Source: Acidobacteriota bacterium
GTDB lineage: Bacteria; Zixibacteria; MSB-5A5; GN15; FEB-12
Length of the DNA: 64,000 nucleotides
Direction: 5' to 3'
Assembly (NCBI GenBank): GCA_035529075.1
Contig: DATKXK010000014.1
Location: 388,264 to 452,263, forward strand
Shown here: positions 34,788 through 43,750 of the stretch, piece after piece
How positions within the stretch are numbered: the first letter of the stretch is position 1
Layout of the letters: the number at the start of each line of letters is the position of its first letter
Made by a program: the position numbers and the translations under genes
The notes under the pieces: model-generated
Told to the model about the DNA's origin: nothing
The model's database searches: none
What the model saw: only the letters and a program-made list of their open reading frames with translations

Positions 34788-36142
34788 TACGAGGAGAACA
34801 AAAGCTCAAGACCGCGTACTTCTGCTCGCGGTGCGGTGCCGCACATCCCAAGTGGCAGGGGCAGTGCCGGGAATGCGGCGCGTGGAACAGCCTTATCGAG
34901 GAGCGCGTGGCCGCACGGAAGAAGACGAACGCGGCGAGTTCATCCGCCGAGGCGGTCAGAATGACGGATATCACCGATCCGCTGGTCAGGGGGTACCAAT
35001 CGGGTATCGCCGAGTTTGATCGCGTCCTCGGGGGCCAACTGCTGCCCGGAATGACCGTGCTCGTTGCCGGAGACCCGGGCATCGGCAAGTCGACCCTCCT
35101 GTTGCAGGTGGCCGAAGCTTACTCGCGTCAGGGCACACCCGTGCTCTACGTTACGGGCGAAGAATCCCTTCCTCAGATCAAATCGCGTGCCCGCCGCCTG
35201 GCCGTAACCGGTGAGAATATCGACGTTGTTAATGACACTTCGCTCGAGGCTATTCTCGCCGTCGCCGAAAAAGGACGGTTCGGCGTCGTGCTGGTGGATT
35301 CCATCCAGACCGTCTCCTGCGCCCAGTTTGCCTCACCCCCGGGCACTGTAGCGCAGGTGCGTGAAGCGGCTGGCGCCCTTATCGCCATGGCCAAGGCGAG
35401 CGGCAAGTCACTCTTCCTGGTCGGTCACGTGACCAAGGACGGCATCATCGCCGGTCCGAAGGTCCTCGAACACATGGTGGACACGGTCATTTCGTTTGAG
35501 GGAGACTCGTCTCATTTGTACCGGGTGCTGCGCGCCACCAAGAACCGCTTCGGCTCGGTCCTGGAAATCGGCCTGTTTGAAATGACCTCCTCCGGGCTGG
35601 CGGAGGTGGCCAATCCGTCGTCCCTGTTCCTGGGCGAGCGGGCCGCATCGGGCGCCGTCGTGGCCGGCATCTGCGAGGGGACACGGCCGCTCCTGGTCGA
35701 GGTCCAGGCGCTGGTTACGTCCTCCAGCTACGGGACTCCGCAGCGCGTGGCGGGCGGCATCGACGGTAAGAAACTGTCTCTGCTGCTGGCTATCCTGGAA
35801 AAACGTTGCGGCTATCCCATGGCCGCCAACGACGTTTTCGTTTCGCTTGCCGGCGGCCTGAAAGTCTTTGAAACCGCTCTCGATCTGCCGGTTGTCACGG
35901 CCATTGTATCGTCGCTGAAGAACAGGCCGGTTGACCCCAAAACGGTGGTCATCGGCGAGATCGGGCTATCCGGCGAGGTACGGGGTGTCGCCGCCATCGA
36001 TCAGCGCGCGGCCGAGGCGGCCAAGCTTGGCTTCACAACCGTGGTGCTCCCCCAGGCAAATCTGGCGCAGGTCGTCGGCACGTCGATCAAGCTTGCGGGA
36101 GTGAAAGACCTGCAGTCGGCACTGGATATCGTCCTTGGCTAG
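34784..36142 (+). CDS. radA: DNA repair protein RadA
   Basis: RadA is a RecA-like ATPase that drives branch migration during recombination. The N-terminal C4 zinc finger is YFCSRCGAAHPKWQGQCRECGAW. Walker A is VAGDPGIGKSTLLLQ; the RadA-specific motif is KNRFGS; and the C-terminal Lon-protease-like domain includes DVFVSLAGGLKVFETALDLPV and IGEIGLSGEVRGV. The length of 452 residues is standard. The start overlaps the MlaF-type gene by four bases, and the stop lies within the first codons of tgt, so the run is one operon. Confidence 0.96.
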   Translation: MIRGEQKLKTAYFCSRCGAAHPKWQGQCRECGAWNSLIEERVAARKKTNAASSSAEAVRMTDITDPLVRGYQSGIAEFDRVLGGQLLPGMTVLVAGDPGIGKSTLLLQVAEAYSRQGTPVLYVTGEESLPQIKSRARRLAVTGENIDVVNDTSLEAILAVAEKGRFGVVLVDSIQTVSCAQFASPPGTVAQVREAAGALIAMAKASGKSLFLVGHVTKDGIIAGPKVLEHMVDTVISFEGDSSHLYRVLRATKNRFGSVLEIGLFEMTSSGLAEVANPSSLFLGERAASGAVVAGICEGTRPLLVEVQALVTSSSYGTPQRVAGGIDGKKLSLLLAILEKRCGYPMAANDVFVSLAGGLKVFETALDLPVVTAIVSSLKNRPVDPKTVVIGEIGLSGEVRGVAAIDQRAAEAAKLGFTTVVLPQANLAQVVGTSIKLAGVKDLQSALDIVLG

Positions 36143-37271
36143 CGAGTCGATATTCACGCTCAGGGCCGAGGACGGCGGCGTACGCCGTGGCGAAGTGTCA
36201 ACCGGCCACGGAGAATTCCAGACGCCCGTCTTCATGCCGGTCGGGACCTCCGGAACCGTCAAGGCGCTGACCTCCCGTGATCTCCACGAGATCGGGGCCC
36301 AGATCATCCTCGGCAATACGTATCACTTGTATCTCCGTCCGGGTCCTCACATCATCAAGGGGCAGGGCGGGCTGGCTGCATTTATGGGATGGCGCGGTCC
36401 GACCCTTACCGACAGTGGTGGATTCCAGGTGTTTTCCCTCAAGGACATTAACAGCATCACCGATGAGGGTGTGGAATTCCAGTCTCATATTGACGGCAGT
36501 CGGCACCTGTTCACGCCCGAGAAGGTCATGGAAATACAGCATACCATCGGCGCCGACATTATCATGGTGTTCGATGAATGCGTCCCCTATCCGGCTGACA
36601 GCTCGGCGGCCGCCCTGGGTGTGAAACGAACCTACGACTGGGCGCGGCGATGCCGGGCCAGGCTTTCCGAACTCAACCCGGACTCAGGCGGGCGGCCCGC
36701 CCTTTTCGGAATCGTGCAGGGATCGGTGTACAAGGACCTACGCAGTCAGTCGGCCCAACAGATTGTCGACCTCGACTTCGCCGGCAACGCCATCGGCGGG
36801 CTCTCGGTAGGGGAGAGCAAGGAAGAGATGGAGGCGACCCTGGCCCACACCATCGCGTACCTGCCCAAAGACAGGCCGCGCTACCTGATGGGCGTCGGGT
36901 ACCCCGAGGACATTCTCATGGCCGTGTCATACGGCGTGGATATGTTTGACTGCGTGCTTCCCACGCGCAACGCCCGCACCGGTCAGGTGTTTACTTCTGA
37001 AGGTCCGCTCGTTTATCGCAACGCTGAGTTTGCGTCCGATGATCGGCCGCTCGACCCGAACTGCGACTGCCGCGTGTGCCGGACATACAGCCGGGCGTAC
37101 CTGCGCCACCTGTATAACCAGTCGGAGATCACCGGCATGGTGCTGGCCTCGTATCATTCGAGCTACTTCTTCCAGAAACTGCTGCGCAATATCCGGAAAT
37201 CCATCGAGGACGGCTGTTTCGAGATGTTTCGGAAGGAATTCCTCTGGACGTACCTGGCGGGCGACGGATAA
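36135..37271 (+). CDS. tgt: tRNA-guanine transglycosylase (queuine tRNA-ribosyltransferase)
   Basis: Tgt swaps guanine 34 for preQ1 in tRNAs with GUN anticodons, on the way to queuosine. The TIM-barrel shows TPVFMPVGTSGTVKALT, the general-acid region LTDSGGFQVFSL, RYLMGVGYPEDI, and the nucleophile Asp in DMFDCVLPTRNARTG. The zinc site is CDCRVC plus the His in LASYHSSYF. Length 378 residues. The likely start is TTG 36135, inside the end of radA (eight-base overlap); no ATG is available before the conserved region. The queuosine genes queA and queC-F are not in the window. Confidence 0.95.
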   Translation: MASESIFTLRAEDGGVRRGEVSTGHGEFQTPVFMPVGTSGTVKALTSRDLHEIGAQIILGNTYHLYLRPGPHIIKGQGGLAAFMGWRGPTLTDSGGFQVFSLKDINSITDEGVEFQSHIDGSRHLFTPEKVMEIQHTIGADIIMVFDECVPYPADSSAAALGVKRTYDWARRCRARLSELNPDSGGRPALFGIVQGSVYKDLRSQSAQQIVDLDFAGNAIGGLSVGESKEEMEATLAHTIAYLPKDRPRYLMGVGYPEDILMAVSYGVDMFDCVLPTRNARTGQVFTSEGPLVYRNAEFASDDRPLDPNCDCRVCRTYSRAYLRHLYNQSEITGMVLASYHSSYFFQKLLRNIRKSIEDGCFEMFRKEFLWTYLAGDG

Positions 37272-37280
37272 TCGGTCGGC

Positions 37281-37898
37281 CTAGAACCGGCTCAGCGGCA
37301 GAAGGTACCCAAAGGTCAGGCGGAAGCCGCCCGTGCGGATCGGTTGCGACCGGCGCGACCACTCGCCGGGGCCGTGCCGGCCCCACTTGATGAGATCCGT
37401 GCGCAGCTCCGTAACGCCCGCCTCGACTGAATAGGACTGTCGGTACCGCAGACCCAAGGTAATGCGATAGCCGAACTCCCGGGCCAGCTCGACGTCTACT
37501 ACTTGCTCCTCGTCCAGCAGGGAGTCCGCCGAGGCGCTCGAGAGGCTGAACCCGCTAATGGCATATACGGCCCCCAGGCCGATATAGCCGGTCAGGTGGT
37601 TAGTTCCGCGATAGTAAAAGGTCTCCAGGGCAAAGGTTGTGGTGTGCAGGTCACCGTTGGGATACAGCCTGGAGTTCAGTTCGCCATATCGATAGTCCAC
37701 GGCGCCCCGGATTACGAGCGGGTGTATGACCAGCATTTCGTAGCTGGCCGATAGTTGCGGCCCGACCGAGGTCACCCCGTTCGGGCTGCTCACACCGGCG
37801 GACAGATGGAGGTTGATGGCTGCCAGAGTGTCCTCTTCAACCGGGTTCAGAGGTGCTATCGGCAGACACATCCATAAAGCGACCAGCAGAACATACAT
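37281..37898 (-). CDS. Predicted outer-membrane beta-barrel protein
   Basis: A 205-residue exported protein with a signal peptide (MYVLLVALWMCLPIAPLNP) and alternating hydrophobic strands such as GPQLSASYEML, TTTFALETFYYRG and GYIGLGAVYAISGF, ending FRLTFGYLLPLSRF with the C-terminal aromatic typical of barrels. No family was recognised. ATG 37898 follows AAGGA and starts the signal peptide; the open frame extending to 38114 would put the hydrophobic segment internally. It converges on tgt with a nine-base gap and no visible terminator. Confidence 0.55.
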   Translation of the reverse strand: MYVLLVALWMCLPIAPLNPVEEDTLAAINLHLSAGVSSPNGVTSVGPQLSASYEMLVIHPLVIRGAVDYRYGELNSRLYPNGDLHTTTFALETFYYRGTNHLTGYIGLGAVYAISGFSLSSASADSLLDEEQVVDVELAREFGYRITLGLRYRQSYSVEAGVTELRTDLIKWGRHGPGEWSRRSQPIRTGGFRLTFGYLLPLSRF

Positions 37899-38224
37899 GC
37901 TAATTCCTTGGCTCTCTATTAAGTAAGTACGTTCATGGTCACCAAAACTCCTAAGAAAATATAGGCTTAGAGCTGGAATTGGAATACGGCACGCCTCAGC
38001 AACGGCACTATGACTGGCACGTCCGTCGGTACAATATTGCTCTGCTCGGTGGCGCGTAATTCTTTGGCGTGCAAGGGAGAAATACCCTGTCCTGCTGCCG
38101 AAAGCGGTTGACAAGAATGCACCAGCACATATATTGAGCCCTTGTGCCCGATTCAGGTGCGGACAAATCCGCGCCTGCGGCGACGGACCAGAGCGGAAGT
38201 GCTATAGTTTATAGGGAGTTAGCC
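37899..38224. other. Divergent regulatory gap between barrel protein and aldehyde dehydrogenase
   Basis: This 326-base gap is less GC-rich than its surroundings. It holds the + strand promoter at 38108-38135. On the - strand a lone TATATT (37963-37958) lies about 60 bases before the barrel-protein start without a convincing -35. A reading frame can be traced through it on each strand, but neither shows coding character. Confidence 0.5.
38108..38135 (+). promoter_or_regulatory. Promoter of the aldehyde dehydrogenase gene
   Basis: TTGACA (38108-38113) and TATATT (38130-38135) are 16 bases apart, both perfect or near-perfect. The leader to ATG 38225 would be about 80 bases. Confidence 0.6.
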
Positions 38225-39718
38225 ATGAGCGCCAGCCAGGTCTACAAGAACTTCATCAACGGAGAATGGGTCGAATCAAAATCCGGTGAAACCTTTGAAA
38301 ACCGCAATCCGGCCAACACCGACGAACTGGTCGGCGTCTTCCAGAAATCAACACCCGAAGATGTGAAGGCTGCCATTGATGCTGCCGCCGAGGCGTATGA
38401 AAAGTGGCGTCTCGTTCCGGCACCGAAGCGCGGAGAAATTCTTTTCCGAATCGCTTCCCGGTTGCTGGATGTTAAGGAAGCACTGTCCCGTGATATGACC
38501 CGCGAGATGGGCAAGATTATCGCCGAAACGCGCGGCGATACGCAGGAAGCTATCGATATGGCCTTTTACATGGCCGGTGAAGGCCGCCGTCTGTTCGGCA
38601 TGACCACGCCTTCGGAACTGACGAACAAGTTCAACATGACCGTGCGTCAGCCGCTAGGCGTCTGCTCCTTCATCACTCCCTGGAACTTCCCTATGGCTAT
38701 TCCCGCGTGGAAGATGATGCCGGCCCTGATTTGCGGCAACACCGTCGTTATAAAGCCGGCTACGGACACCCCTCTTTCCGTGGTCAGCCTGGTCAGGATC
38801 TGTCATGAAGAGGGTATCCCTCGGGGAGTCGTCAACATGGTCACCGGTTCCGGCGGCACGCTTGGCGATGCGCTGATCGGTGATCCCCGGGTAAAAGTGG
38901 TGTCGTTTACCGGATCGACGGAGACCGGCCGCAAGGTGTCACGCGCCTGCGCGCCGAACTTCAAGCACTCCTGCCTGGAGATGGGCGGCAAGAACGTGCA
39001 GATTGTGATGGACGATGCCAAGCTGGAATTGGCCGTTGACGGCGCCCTGTGGGGGGCGTTCGGCACCACCGGCCAGCGCTGCACGGCTACCAGCAGGCTG
39101 GTCTGCCACAAGGACGTTGTCGGTAGGTTCGTGTCTATGCTTGTTAAACGTGCCCGGGAGTTGAAAATCGGCGGCGGGCTTGACGAGACGGTGCAGATGG
39201 GTCCGTGCATCAATCAGCAGCAGCTTGATACGATATTGAGCTACATAGAAGTGGGTAAGAAAGAGGGCGCCAGGATGGCTACCGGAGGTGAGAAGCTCAC
39301 CGGCGGTGATTACGACAAGGGCTTCTTTGTCGGGCCGACCGTATTCACCGAAGTGACCCGCGACATGCGCATCTGGAAGGAGGAGATCTTCGGCCCGGTT
39401 CTCAGTGTGGGCACCTTCTCTACGCTGGAGGAGGCCATAGAGTTGGCCAATGACACCAATTACGGGTTGTCAGCCTCGATCTACACCCAGGATATCAACA
39501 AGGCCTATGTCGCCATGCGCGACGTCTACACCGGCATCTTTTACGTCAACGCCCCTACCATCGGCGCCGAAACGCACTTGCCGTTCGGCGGCGTCAAGGA
39601 GACCGGAAACGGCCACCGGGAGGCTGCCACGGCGGCGCTCGACGTTTTCAGCGAGTGGAAGTCCGTGTACATAGATTTCTCCGGCACCCTGCAGCGAGCG
39701 CAAATTGACACCGATTGA
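38225..39718 (+). CDS. Aldehyde dehydrogenase family protein
   Basis: A 497-residue NAD(P)-dependent aldehyde dehydrogenase. Visible motifs: [30 protein letters not shown] (cofactor binding), [12 protein letters not shown], catalytic Glu in CLEMGGKN, catalytic Cys in [23 protein letters not shown], and [17 protein letters not shown]. The C-terminus resembles the class containing aminoadipate-semialdehyde-type enzymes, but the substrate cannot be assigned. ATG 38225 has GGGAG upstream; the GTG at 38144 lies too near the promoter and would add an unconserved segment. It is transcribed alone; the next gene is 229 bases away. Confidence 0.9.
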   Translation: MSASQVYKNFINGEWVESKSGETFENRNPANTDELVGVFQKSTPEDVKAAIDAAAEAYEKWRLVPAPKRGEILFRIASRLLDVKEALSRDMTREMGKIIAETRGDTQEAIDMAFYMAGEGRRLFGMTTPSELTNKFNMTVRQPLGVCSFITPWNFPMAIPAWKMMPALICGNTVVIKPATDTPLSVVSLVRICHEEGIPRGVVNMVTGSGGTLGDALIGDPRVKVVSFTGSTETGRKVSRACAPNFKHSCLEMGGKNVQIVMDDAKLELAVDGALWGAFGTTGQRCTATSRLVCHKDVVGRFVSMLVKRARELKIGGGLDETVQMGPCINQQQLDTILSYIEVGKKEGARMATGGEKLTGGDYDKGFFVGPTVFTEVTRDMRIWKEEIFGPVLSVGTFSTLEEAIELANDTNYGLSASIYTQDINKAYVAMRDVYTGIFYVNAPTIGAETHLPFGGVKETGNGHREAATAALDVFSEWKSVYIDFSGTLQRAQIDTD

Positions 39719-39864
39719 ACCGCAGACCAGAACTGCTTTTCGTGACACGTCGGAAGCACACGCATATCCTGCGCACGAAAGTTGGAATACTTGACACGTT
39801 GTAAGTTCACGTTCGACCGTCGGCGAGGACATCGCCTCATGTATCTGATACTGTTCATCTGGAT

Positions 39865-39886
39865 GGCCTCCTGTATTTAGGAGGCC
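39865..39886 (+). repeat. Inverted repeat in the gap before the CpgS-like gene
   Basis: GGCCTCC (39865-39871) and GGAGGCC (39880-39886) are perfectly complementary around an eight-base AT-rich loop. There is no T-run, so this is more likely a leader hairpin or protein site than a terminator. It lies about 60 bases before ATG 39948. Confidence 0.4.
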
Positions 39887-39947
39887 GACAGAGTGTCCGG
39901 GCGATCATTGATCCATCTCGCTTGAACGGCAAGGAAAGGAACTGACA

Positions 39948-41318
39948 ATGGCAAGAACGAAGAAAAAAGTGATTATCATGGGCGCGGCCGGTCGCGATTT
40001 CCATAATTTCAACACGCGGTACCGCGATAATGCCGACGTTGACGTAGTGGCCTTCACGGCTACCCAGATTCCCGATATCTACGGGCGCCGCTATCCCGCC
40101 TCTCTGGCCGGTAAGCTCTACCCGAAAGGGATTCCGATTTACGACGAGAGCAAGTTGCTGGACCTGGTCCGGAAGCACGCCGTGGACGAGGTCATCTTCT
40201 CGTATTCCGACGTTTCCTATCAGGATCTAATGGAGAAGGCCGCTTACGTAATAGCCGCCGGGGCCAGGTTCGCCGTCGAGGGCGGCGCGCCGACCATGAT
40301 CCTGTCGACCAAACCAGTGGTGGCGGTGTGCGCCGTCCGCACCGGCTGCGGCAAGTCCCAGACCACCCGGAGAGTCGCGCAGGTACTCCAGGCGCAGGGC
40401 AGGAAGGTGGTCGTAATCCGTCACCCCATGCCGTACGGTGACCTGGCCAAGCAAGCCGTGCAGCGCTTCGCCGCCCTGGCTGACCTGGACAAGCACAAGT
40501 GCACGATTGAAGAGCGCGAGGAGTACGAGCCTCACATCGTCAACGGCGTAGTCGTCTACGCCGGCGTTGACTACGAAAAGATCGTTCGGCAGGCCGAGAA
40601 GGAGGCGGACGTCATTCTCTGGGACGGTGGCAACAACGACATGCCGTTTTACAAGCCGGACCTCATGATTACGGTGGTTGATCCGCATCGTCCCGGGCAC
40701 GAGTTGTCCTACTACCCGGGCCAGGCCAACCTGCTTCTGGCCGACGTTGTGGTCATCAACAAGATCGGCACAGCCGATCCGGAAGACGTTGCCACCGTGC
40801 GCGCCAACGTGGCCGCCTACAATCCGGATGCGATCGTGGTCGATGCGGCTTCGCCGATTGCCGTCGACAAGCCGGAGCTTATCCGGGGCAGGAAGGTCCT
40901 GGTCGTGGAGGACGGCCCCACGCTGACGCACGGTGGGATGACGTTCGGGGCGGGCGTTGTGGCGGCCGAGAAGTTCGGCGCCGCCGAGCTCGTCGACCCA
41001 CGACCCTACACGGTCAAGTCGATCAGTCGCACTTTTGAACGGTACCCGGACATCGGAGTGGTCCTGCCGGCGATGGGATACGGAGCGCAGCAAATGAAGG
41101 ACCTTGAAACGACGATCAATCGCGTCAAGTGTGATGCCGTGATTGTCGCGACCCCCATCGACCTTACACGCATTATCGAAATCAAGAAGCCGTCCACCCG
41201 GGTGTACTACCGGCTTCAGGAAATAGGTCTTCCGGATCTGGAGCAGGTGCTGCGTGACTTTGCAAGCAGCAGGAAAGGGACAAAGTCCGGCGGCCGACGC
41301 CGGGTCCCGAAGAAGTGA
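39948..41318 (+). CDS. CpgS-like P-loop protein (COG2403 family)
   Basis: A 456-residue protein resembling archaeal cyclic 2,3-diphosphoglycerate synthetase and its many bacterial relatives labelled predicted GTPases. The N-terminal Rossmann-like domain begins KVIIMGAAGRDFHNFNTRYRD, followed by IPDIYGRRYPASLAGKLYP and DEVIFSYSDVSY. The P-loop is VRTGCGKSQTTRRVAQ, with NGVVVYAGVDYE, ILWDGGNNDMPFYKPDL and NKIGTAD (guanine-type NKxD-like element). The C-terminus ends LEQVLRDF plus a basic tail. It precedes carbamate kinase. In bacteria, which generally lack cyclic DPG, the role is unknown; a kinase or ligase acting on a phosphorylated small molecule is inferred. RBS AAGGAAAGGA is strong. Confidence 0.7.
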   Translation: MARTKKKVIIMGAAGRDFHNFNTRYRDNADVDVVAFTATQIPDIYGRRYPASLAGKLYPKGIPIYDESKLLDLVRKHAVDEVIFSYSDVSYQDLMEKAAYVIAAGARFAVEGGAPTMILSTKPVVAVCAVRTGCGKSQTTRRVAQVLQAQGRKVVVIRHPMPYGDLAKQAVQRFAALADLDKHKCTIEEREEYEPHIVNGVVVYAGVDYEKIVRQAEKEADVILWDGGNNDMPFYKPDLMITVVDPHRPGHELSYYPGQANLLLADVVVINKIGTADPEDVATVRANVAAYNPDAIVVDAASPIAVDKPELIRGRKVLVVEDGPTLTHGGMTFGAGVVAAEKFGAAELVDPRPYTVKSISRTFERYPDIGVVLPAMGYGAQQMKDLETTINRVKCDAVIVATPIDLTRIIEIKKPSTRVYYRLQEIGLPDLEQVLRDFASSRKGTKSGGRRRVPKK

Positions 41319-41333
41319 CGGCGAGGATTCCGC

Positions 41334-41361
41334 GGCAGGCGGGTCGATCTGCCGGCCTGCC
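41334..41361 (+). repeat. Inverted repeat between the CpgS-like and carbamate kinase genes
   Basis: GGCAGGC (41334-41340) pairs with GCCTGCC (41355-41361) in the 84-base gap. No T-tail follows, so it may attenuate or protect the transcript rather than end it. Confidence 0.3.
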
Positions 41362-41402
41362 TCGCATGAGAACCTGAGGTCATTTGGCTCAAGCCGTTGG
41401 CT

Positions 41403-42353
41403 ATGGCGGAAACGAAAACAGCAGTTGTTGCCCTGGGCGGTAACGCCATCACCGTTCCCGGCCGGGAAGACACTATCGCCAACCAGTTCGCCAATACGCG
41501 CAAGTCACTCGATGGCATCGTCGAGCTTGTGCGCGACGGGTATAACCTCGTGGTGACGCACGGTAACGGCCCGCAAGTCGGGAATGCCCTGTTGCGCGTT
41601 GAATCCGCGCGCGGAAAGGCGCCGATTCTGCCCCTCGGCGTCCTTGTGGCCGACACCGAAGGGGGCATGGGGTATATGATCGAGCAGTCGCTGCAGAATC
41701 GGCTCCGCGTCGAGAAGATCGACCGCCCGGTGGTCACGATTATCACGCAGATGCTGGTCCGGCAGGATGATCCGGCCGTCCATAATCCGACCAAGTTTGT
41801 CGGTCAGTTTTACTCCGAAGAGGAAGCACGCGTGTTTGCCGAGACGCGCGGCTGGCGGATGAAAAAAGACGCCGACCGAGGCTGGAGACGCGTCGTCCCG
41901 TCGCCAACACCATACCACGCCGTCGAAGCCGATACTATTCGACGGCTGGTCAGTGCCGGTACGATTGTCATTGCCGGAGGCGGGGGCGGTATTCCGGCCT
42001 ACGTCGACGAGAACGGCAACTATGAGGGCATGGACGCAGTGATTGACAAGGACCTCGCCTCGGCCGTGCTGGCCCGCGAGATCGGCGCCGGCATCCTCTC
42101 GATTCTTACGTCCGTGGACGGGGTAGCCATTTACTTCGGCCAGCCCCGGCAGCGGCAGCTCGATCGCTGTTCGCTGGACGAAATCAAGAAGTACTACGAT
42201 GAAGGGCATTTCCCGCCCGGTTCGATGGGACCGAAAATCCGCGCCGCCATCGACTTCCTCGAGGGTGGCGGCCAGATGGTGACCATCAGCGCCTTCAGGG
42301 ATGCCCGAAAAGCGCTCACGGGAGAAGCTGGAACGAGAATTGTGCCGGTTTGA
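41403..42353 (+). CDS. arcC: Carbamate kinase
   Basis: A 316-residue amino-acid-kinase-fold enzyme that interconverts carbamoyl phosphate plus ADP with carbamate plus ATP. Motifs: VVALGGNAITVPG, LVVTHGNGPQVGN, EGGMGYMIEQSLQN, IAGGGGGIP, AVIDKDLASAVLA and PPGSMGPKIRAAIDFL, all characteristic of carbamate kinase. ATG 41403 is preferred to the TTG two codons earlier. No arginine deiminase, ornithine carbamoyltransferase or allantoin/oxamate genes lie in the window, so the source of carbamoyl phosphate is unclear; the neighbouring CpgS-like gene is the best candidate partner. Confidence 0.93.
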   Translation: MAETKTAVVALGGNAITVPGREDTIANQFANTRKSLDGIVELVRDGYNLVVTHGNGPQVGNALLRVESARGKAPILPLGVLVADTEGGMGYMIEQSLQNRLRVEKIDRPVVTIITQMLVRQDDPAVHNPTKFVGQFYSEEEARVFAETRGWRMKKDADRGWRRVVPSPTPYHAVEADTIRRLVSAGTIVIAGGGGGIPAYVDENGNYEGMDAVIDKDLASAVLAREIGAGILSILTSVDGVAIYFGQPRQRQLDRCSLDEIKKYYDEGHFPPGSMGPKIRAAIDFLEGGGQMVTISAFRDARKALTGEAGTRIVPV

Positions 42354-42355
42354 TC

Positions 42356-43750
42356 ATGTGCAGACTTTCACGGGAAACGATAGACGACATCCTGCGCCAG
42401 GGGCGGATCTTCGAGGTCGGCGGCGCCGTCCGCGATAGGTTCCTTATGAAGAACGCGCCCGCCAAGGACCGCGACTACCTCGTCACCGGGATAGAGTACG
42501 ATGACCTGACCAGGGTGTTGAAGAGCCACGGTCGCGTCGATCTTGTCGGGCGTAGTTTCGGCGTGATCAAGTTCACCCAGTCACACTCCGGCCGGCTGTA
42601 CACGTTCGACATCACACTGCCCCGCAGGGAGCATTCTACCGGGGTTGGACATAAAGACTTTGCGGTCAACTTCGATGCCAATCTGGCCGTCGAAGATGAT
42701 CTGGTGCGGCGCGATTTCACGATTAACGCCATGGCACTGGCCCTCGACAACGAAGAGCTTATCGATCCGCTCGGGGGGCGTCCCGACCTCGACAAGCGTC
42801 AGATCCGGATGACTTCGGAGAGGTCCTTTCAGGAGGACCCGCTTCGCATGCTTCGTGCGGTTCAGTTTGCCGCCCGTCTTGAGTTCACTATCGAGCCGGG
42901 CACGTTCGGGGCCATGAAAGCCCACGCCGCGCTGATCAGGACGGTTTCGAGCGAGCGCATTGCCGAGGAACTCAACAAGCTCCTGCTGGGCGCGGAGCGG
43001 CCGTCTGAGGGATTCCGCCTCATGCAGAAGTGCGGCCTTCTCAAGGAAGTGCTGCCCGAACTGGACGCCTGCGTCGGCGTCGATCAACCCGGCGGGTATC
43101 ACCGGTACGACGTGTTCGAGCACACGCTGTTCACGGTGGATGCCGCCAAACCGAGCCTGCGGCTTCGCCTCGCGGCCCTCTTTCACGACGTCCAGAAGCC
43201 TCAATCCAAGCGTCTCGTCGGTGACGGCGCCACCTTTTACGGGCATGAAACGTCGGGGGCGCACACGGCCCGGCACGTGATGGCACGACTGCGGTATCCG
43301 AAAGACGTGAGCGGCGACGTGGCCACCCTGGTGGAACGCCACATGTTTACGACCGACGTCGGTGAGAAGGGCCTCCGACGGCTGGTCAGGCGAGTGGGGA
43401 AAGAACTCATTTTTGACCTGCTTGACCTCCGCCGTGCCGACGTGAAGGCTCAGGGCATGGGCGGCACCACCGAGGACGTGGACCGGTTCGAGGCCGACAT
43501 CCGCGGCGAGATCGCGCGAAAGGCGCCCTTCGGTATTAGCGATCTGGCTCTTGACGGCCGTGACGTTATGGCCCTTCTTGGGATGGAACCCGGGCCGGTC
43601 GTGGGACAGGTGCTGGAATACCTGCTGGAGCAGGTTCTGGACGACCCGTCGCTCAATACCCGGGAGCAGCTTCAGACCCTGACCCGCGATTTTAAATCAG
43701 GAGAACAAGAACATCAACATAGAGGCAGTCGCGAGGAAGACAAGCGATGA
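42356..43750 (+). CDS. tRNA nucleotidyltransferase/poly(A) polymerase family protein with HD domain
   Basis: A 464-residue class II nucleotidyltransferase that may add or repair the tRNA 3' CCA end. The head has FEVGGAVRDRFL and the catalytic pair DRDYLV. The neck includes DLVRRDFTINAMAL, IDPLGGRPDLDKRQIRMT, and FQEDPLRMLRAVQFAARLEF with RxxRxxxFxxR-like order. Residues about 250-330 carry an HD domain (HRYDVFEHTLF, ALFHDVQKP, HVMARLRYP). CCA-adding, A-adding or poly(A) activity cannot be told apart by sight. The tail is highly charged. ATG 42356 follows the carbamate kinase stop by two bases; the end overlaps sucC by four bases. Confidence 0.87.
   Translation: MCRLSRETIDDILRQGRIFEVGGAVRDRFLMKNAPAKDRDYLVTGIEYDDLTRVLKSHGRVDLVGRSFGVIKFTQSHSGRLYTFDITLPRREHSTGVGHKDFAVNFDANLAVEDDLVRRDFTINAMALALDNEELIDPLGGRPDLDKRQIRMTSERSFQEDPLRMLRAVQFAARLEFTIEPGTFGAMKAHAALIRTVSSERIAEELNKLLLGAERPSEGFRLMQKCGLLKEVLPELDACVGVDQPGGYHRYDVFEHTLFTVDAAKPSLRLRLAALFHDVQKPQSKRLVGDGATFYGHETSGAHTARHVMARLRYPKDVSGDVATLVERHMFTTDVGEKGLRRLVRRVGKELIFDLLDLRRADVKAQGMGGTTEDVDRFEADIRGEIARKAPFGISDLALDGRDVMALLGMEPGPVVGQVLEYLLEQVLDDPSLNTREQLQTLTRDFKSGEQEHQHRGSREEDKR

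Noticed and set aside
37899..38114. N-terminal extension of the - strand barrel protein
   Set aside because: It would bury the signal peptide about 70 residues inside the protein; ATG 37898 has a good ribosome site.
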